NCBI GenBank assembly: GCA_027485365.1
Contig: JAIXRD010000155.1
Location: forward strand, 1 to 8,591
Length of the DNA: 8,591 nt
Origin: Cryomorphaceae bacterium
GTDB lineage: Bacteria; Bacteroidota; Bacteroidia; Flavobacteriales_D; Crocinitomicaceae
Reading direction: 5' to 3'
The stretch's first letter is position 1. Every line of letters starts with the position of its first letter. The notes under the pieces were generated by a model. That model worked only from the letters and a program-made list of their open reading frames with translations. It had not been told where the DNA came from and made no database searches. Position numbers and translations under genes: made by a program. Of this stretch, positions 8,001 through 8,591 are shown one piece after another.

Positions 8001-8586
8001 TAACGTTCAGAACGGGGTCCCTTTTACTCCAACGGTTACTCAAACCTACACGTTAACAGGTACAAATGCGGTAGGATGTTCGGCAACAGACCAAGTAACG
8101 GTGACGGTTAACCAAGCACCTTCTGTTTCATTAGGACCGGATACGGTAGTTTGCGAGAATAACTTCCCATATCAAATCACAGCAACCGGAACACCTGGAG
8201 CAACTTATACGTGGGATAATGGAGCAACGGGTAATCCAATCTCTGTAGCTACTGCTGGTGCATACACGGTTACGGCAACAAACAACAGCGGATGTACTTC
8301 AACCGATGTTATTGTTGTTGAATCTGACCCTTGTGCTGGAATTATTGAGCAAGGGATGAGTATCGTACTTTATCCGAATCCGTTCAATGAAAACGTTCAA
8401 ATCACTTCCACTGAATCTATCGATGCACAACTTGAGGTGTATGGTTCAGATGGACGAATCGTTTATACGACTCGTATGAACGGACAACACGCAACACTTA
8501 GTCTAGCTAACGTGGCGCGTGGAAACTACATGGTGAAAATCGTACATAACGGTACAACCCATGTAACTAAACTTGTTAAACAGTAA
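2002..8586 (+). CDS. Giant glycine-rich, Ig-like secreted surface protein with T9SS type A sorting domain
   Basis: This single open frame of 2194 codons has a stop at 8584-8586. Domain order in residues: signal peptide 1-27; Ig_7-like domain 1 (Cys43...Cys364) interrupted by a propeller-like insert at about 90-362; Ig_7 2 (Cys391...Cys727) with glycine-rich domain 1 at about 447-721; Ig_7 3 (Cys751...Cys1094) with glycine-rich domain 2 at 810-1088; Ig_7 4 (Cys1121...Cys1457) with glycine-rich domain 3 at 1178-1451; Ig_7 5 uninterrupted (Cys1483...Cys1535); Ig_7 6 (Cys1561...Cys1885) with glycine-rich domain 4 at 1620-1880; three Ig/PKD-like domains at 1897-2111; sorting domain 2112-2194. Family knowledge: T9SS cargo crosses the outer membrane and is either released or anchored to the cell surface. 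Ig_7 domains are common stalk modules in such proteins. The glycine-rich domains resemble the ALK/LTK-type family. No catalytic motif is visible, so an adhesive, matrix or structural role is inferred. ATG 2002 is chosen because the signal peptide follows it directly. Confidence 0.93.
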   Translation: MKNLYFKFGVLCLFVSLVISRNSIGYAQCVAPTPTANNATITCGQTASLSASGGTNYTWYSNAAGTNQVATGATYTTPALSNTTTYYLQNMTGSAANVFNITSLSSVGATFYEHNTFTGDDRGGIAVTQQYCYVTGDQNTARYDMPNLTNPVSYTRRDGIVSDMFGTGTLYTLWNNLSNTDPIGTCTPFTLNAMRTLNNDCSLGNTIIPLSQTIAMGSLGSCNDMAIFNGVGFVVVYTGSGGSPANTFYRIDLPSGTVTQMGTYTLTATFTENWSRWGVAEFDGVNYSVVYVQNSTTISRMNMATGTVTVVQSFASLSDMANITYSPWNSRWYYHHEGGSQWGGSDESIGYLSGTHNSVAANACFSPLVPVTVTVNSNITPPTAAPATINCGQTANLTALGGSGGSYTWYSDPAGTQVLGSGSTFTTPSLGVTTTYYVASTSGQGAGSTFTFSNASATGPNGPTQAQITAAYAGSSLANNVTINTQGIQEWVVPMSGTYQIQANGAQGGGNGGLGARMQGEFSLTQGQKLFIVVGQQGNGPVDANACGGGGGSFVTTGVGSYTTSTALLVAGGGSGQSPQVGNPGLTTNNGGQGENCQPGGTGGNGGADASGCGSGAGGAGGFLSDGASGGSWGSQRGFGFISGAAVGGSSSSGSREGGFGGGAGTHSNNTGGGAGGGYSGGSAPYHGSNFEGGGGGSFNSGTNQVNTQGINAGNGSVIITSMTPMCASATVPVTVNLPASPTASGATITCGQTAVLTASGGGLNNYVWYSNAIGTNQIGTGATYTTPSLSMSTTYYVASGIVSNSQPVSFAYTGSTQTYTVPAGVTSITVDANGAGGGVYLGGVGTAGAGGKMIATIPVTPGQVLTVVVGGAGGNSQYNRSGSGGGGFSGVLDAANNHLVSAGGGGGAAGNEGCPQVGNGGNGGAAAGTAGSCGLGGAAGTNAAAPTGGAGGTGSIPGIAGNAAGGGIGGATPNDFGTGGGGGGYGVTAAASQYGSCGGTSGAGGFGGGGSGGTGGCGGTQERLSGGGGGGGGYTGGGGGTSTPGCASCGGGGGGGGSNFAIATASNITSTLGGGAASQANGTVVITPINASCQSALVPVLVTVNSNITQPTAPGTSIACGQTATLTATGGSGTGYTWYTDSTGSTALATGANYTTPSLGITTTYYVASTTGAAPGSVYTFTNAGSTGPNGPTQAQVNSAYSATNLANNVTINTQGIQEWVVPQAGTYQIQVNGAQGGGNGGLGARMQGEFNLTAGQKLFIAVGQQGNGPVGAGACGGGGGSFVTTGNATYTSSTPLIIAGGGGGQSPQVGNPGLITTNGGQGEGCQPGGTGGNGGADASGCGSGAGGAGGFLTDGASAGSWGYQRGFGFLSGAALGGQSGSGAREGGFGGGAGTHENNTGGGAGGGYSGGSASNHGANFEGGGGGSYNNGTNQVNTQGINVGNGSVVITPMTPSCASSLVPVTVTVNPISLPTATGATVGCGQTATLTATGNGTLYWYSNAAGTTQVATGGSFTTPALSATTTYYVSAATGVCAAQNTPVTVTVNGLAAPTVSGNINFCGNNNATTTLTASGSPSGYSWWSNANGTGFLGNSASFTTPTLNTTTTYYVQSSTPQGGSQTFNYTGAVQSFTAPVSGAYTLEVWGAKGGGGANCYGVGGKGGYSKGNIVLNAGQTIYVAVGQQGFQSSTLTSFNGGGSGNPQGGDNGYTGGGATHIATANGTLSSLSGNQNSVLLVAGGGGAAAGGTCVCQYQGDGGAGGGTTGVSGVCSANDCGYRPAGTGGSQIAGGTGQTEAIAASFGQGASASSLTNDCIQGGGGGGGWYGGGAGGQAGGGGGGGSGYLNPTLTATQILDGNSVMPDTLGNNMTGNNGNGVAKITWQGTGCTSAVVPVVVSVGQAPTVSGGNNQSVCAGNSVTLSGSGAATYTWNNNVQDGVAFTPVTTQTYAVIGTAANGCSDTATVTVTVNAAPDVNAGQDQSVCSGTSVTLNGAGATNYTWNNNVQNGVPFTPTVTQTYTLTGTNAVGCSATDQVTVTVNQAPSVSLGPDTVVCENNFPYQITATGTPGATYTWDNGATGNPISVATAGAYTVTATNNSGCTSTDVIVVESDPCAGIIEQGMSIVLYPNPFNENVQITSTESIDAQLEVYGSDGRIVYTTRMNGQHATLSLANVARGNYMVKIVHNGTTHVTKLVKQ
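2269..3087 (+). other. Propeller-like insert within Ig_7 domain 1
   Basis: Residues about 90-362 are not glycine-rich. They contain repeated strand-turn units of the kind seen in beta-propeller blades, for example FYRIDLPSGTVTQMG and ISRMNMATGTVTVVQSF, each ending with a turn before a Thr- or Val-rich strand. The segment ends in a Trp- and Tyr-rich stretch (SPWNSRWYYHHEGG). It sits between strand TTTYYLQ and the closing Cys364 strand of Ig_7 domain 1. I cannot name a family; a propeller fold is an inference from the repeat pattern. Confidence 0.45.
3091..4200 (+). repeat. Intragenic duplicated module, copy A (Ig_7 2 plus glycine-rich domain 1)
   Basis: Residues 364-733 correspond without a net gap to residues 1094-1463, an offset of 730 residues or 2190 bases. 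Matching landmarks are Cys364/1094, Cys391/1121 and Cys727/1457. Over residues 458-721 against 1188-1451, I count about 222 of 264 identical amino acids. The DNA shows many synonymous changes, so the duplication is old and the protein sequence is constrained. The glycine-rich part keeps EWVVP, GTYQIQ, GAQGGGNGGLGARMQGEF, GQKLFI and VGQQGNGP, as in the ALK/LTK-type domain. Confidence 0.9.
4429..5265 (+). other. Glycine-rich domain 2 (divergent type)
   Basis: Residues 810-1088 open with FAYTGSTQTYTVPAGVTSI, then VDANGAGGG, a GGKMIATIPVTPGQVLTVVVGGAGG segment, SGGGGFSGV and a long glycine-rich tail that ends in GTVVIT. This order fits a bacterial glycine-rich domain of the same broad class as domains 1, 3 and 4, but the sequence is clearly different from domains 1 and 3. 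It contains the longest Gly runs in the protein (residues 1027-1034 and 1051-1058) and a CASC pair just before the second run. A bundle of polyglycine-II helices capped by a beta-sandwich is the likely fold by family analogy. Confidence 0.7.
5080..5175 (+). repeat. GGN codon tracts encoding two runs of eight glycines
   Basis: Eight consecutive Gly codons at 5080-5103 (residues 1027-1034) and eight more at 5152-5175 (residues 1051-1058) are built largely from tandem GGC and GGT codons. A shorter run of five lies between them. A similar seven-codon run is at 7447-7467. Slippage in units of three would change the length of the run without breaking the frame. Confidence 0.8.
5281..6390 (+). repeat. 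Intragenic duplicated module, copy A' (Ig_7 4 plus glycine-rich domain 3)
   Basis: This is the second copy of the 3091-4200 module, 2190 bases downstream. The glycine-rich part (residues 1178-1451) keeps all three Cys positions of copy A (GACGGGG, EGCQPGG, SGCGSG). Most replacements are conservative or lie in loops, for example residues 1198-1207. Confidence 0.9.
6859..7641 (+). other. Glycine-rich domain 4 (closest to the ALK/LTK type)
   Basis: Residues 1620-1880 run QTFNYTG, PVSGAYTLEVWGAKGGGG, GGKGGYSKGNIVL, GQTIYVAVGQQG, VLLVAGGGGAAAGG, then a seven-Gly run followed by WYGGGAGGQAGGGG and SGYL, closing with NGNGVAKITW. This order, with an opening beta-sandwich, a polyglycine segment and a G-N-G-x-x-x-I closing strand, is what I recall for the ALK/LTK-type glycine-rich family. 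At least six Cys residues lie within it, so disulfides are likely in the extracellular protein. Confidence 0.75.
7690..8334 (+). other. Three C-terminal Ig/PKD-like domains
   Basis: Residues 1897-1967, 1968-2037 and 2038-2111 are consecutive modules of about 70 residues. Each has a Cys early in the module (SVCAGNSVTL in the first, at residue 1911), a YTWNNN or YTWDNG strand in the middle and a second Cys near the end (NGCSDTA at 1956, VGCSATD at 2026, SGCTSTD). The first two end in VTVTVN. They are uninterrupted and likely form a rigid spacer before the sorting domain. Confidence 0.75.
8335..8583 (+). other. T9SS type A C-terminal sorting domain
   Basis: The last 83 residues (2112-2194) carry the usual order of this domain: LYPNPFNENVQI, LEVYGSDGRIVY, a loop, LSLANVARGNYMVKIVHNG, and a terminal TKLVKQ. 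The PNP motif, the GNYMVKI strand and the basic C-terminus are diagnostic. Family knowledge: the domain directs the protein through the type IX translocon and is usually removed by the sortase-like PorU or its homologue. Confidence 0.93.
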
Positions 8587-8591
8587 ACCTA

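Overview
The window looks like chromosomal DNA of a member of the Bacteroidota, probably a Flavobacteriia-type organism. Three things support this: a secreted protein with a type IX secretion (T9SS) C-terminal sorting domain, a DUF3276/PUR-type gene that is typical of the phylum, and a tRNA promoter matching the Bacteroidota consensus (TTG, 19 bases, TAnnTTTG). The genus cannot be told from the sequence.

Layout. Bases 1-1088 (minus strand) hold the 5' part of a lipoprotein lytic transglycosylase of the MltF-like type, cut by the left edge. A 103-base spacer separates it from a divergent small gene (1192-1440) for a PUR-like nucleic-acid-binding protein. Next is a tRNA-Val(TAC) gene (1485-1559) with its own promoter and intrinsic terminator. 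Bases 1560-2001 have no protein gene. They carry two decayed tandem copies of the tRNA 3' end plus terminator, with a period of about 160 bases. Bases 2002-8586 are one 2194-codon gene for a giant secreted, very glycine-rich surface protein that ends just inside the right edge.

The giant protein has a signal peptide, six Ig_7-type (CHU_C-associated) Ig-like domains, one propeller-like segment, four glycine-rich domains like the ALK/LTK-type glycine-rich family, three further Ig/PKD-like domains and a T9SS type A sorting domain. The most notable observation is that five of the six Ig_7 domains appear to be split. Each one's closing strand (Cys followed by a PV-x-VTVN-like strand) comes only after an inserted domain of roughly 270-290 residues. 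The single uninterrupted Ig_7 domain (Cys1483 to Cys1535) shows what the unsplit form looks like. The protein therefore reads as an Ig stalk from which glycine-rich globules are displayed as loop insertions. One of these modules is duplicated at an exact spacing of 730 residues.

No operon links these genes: the transglycosylase is divergent, the tRNA has its own promoter, and the giant gene follows a long non-coding spacer. No CRISPR array, transposase, integrase or defence system is visible.
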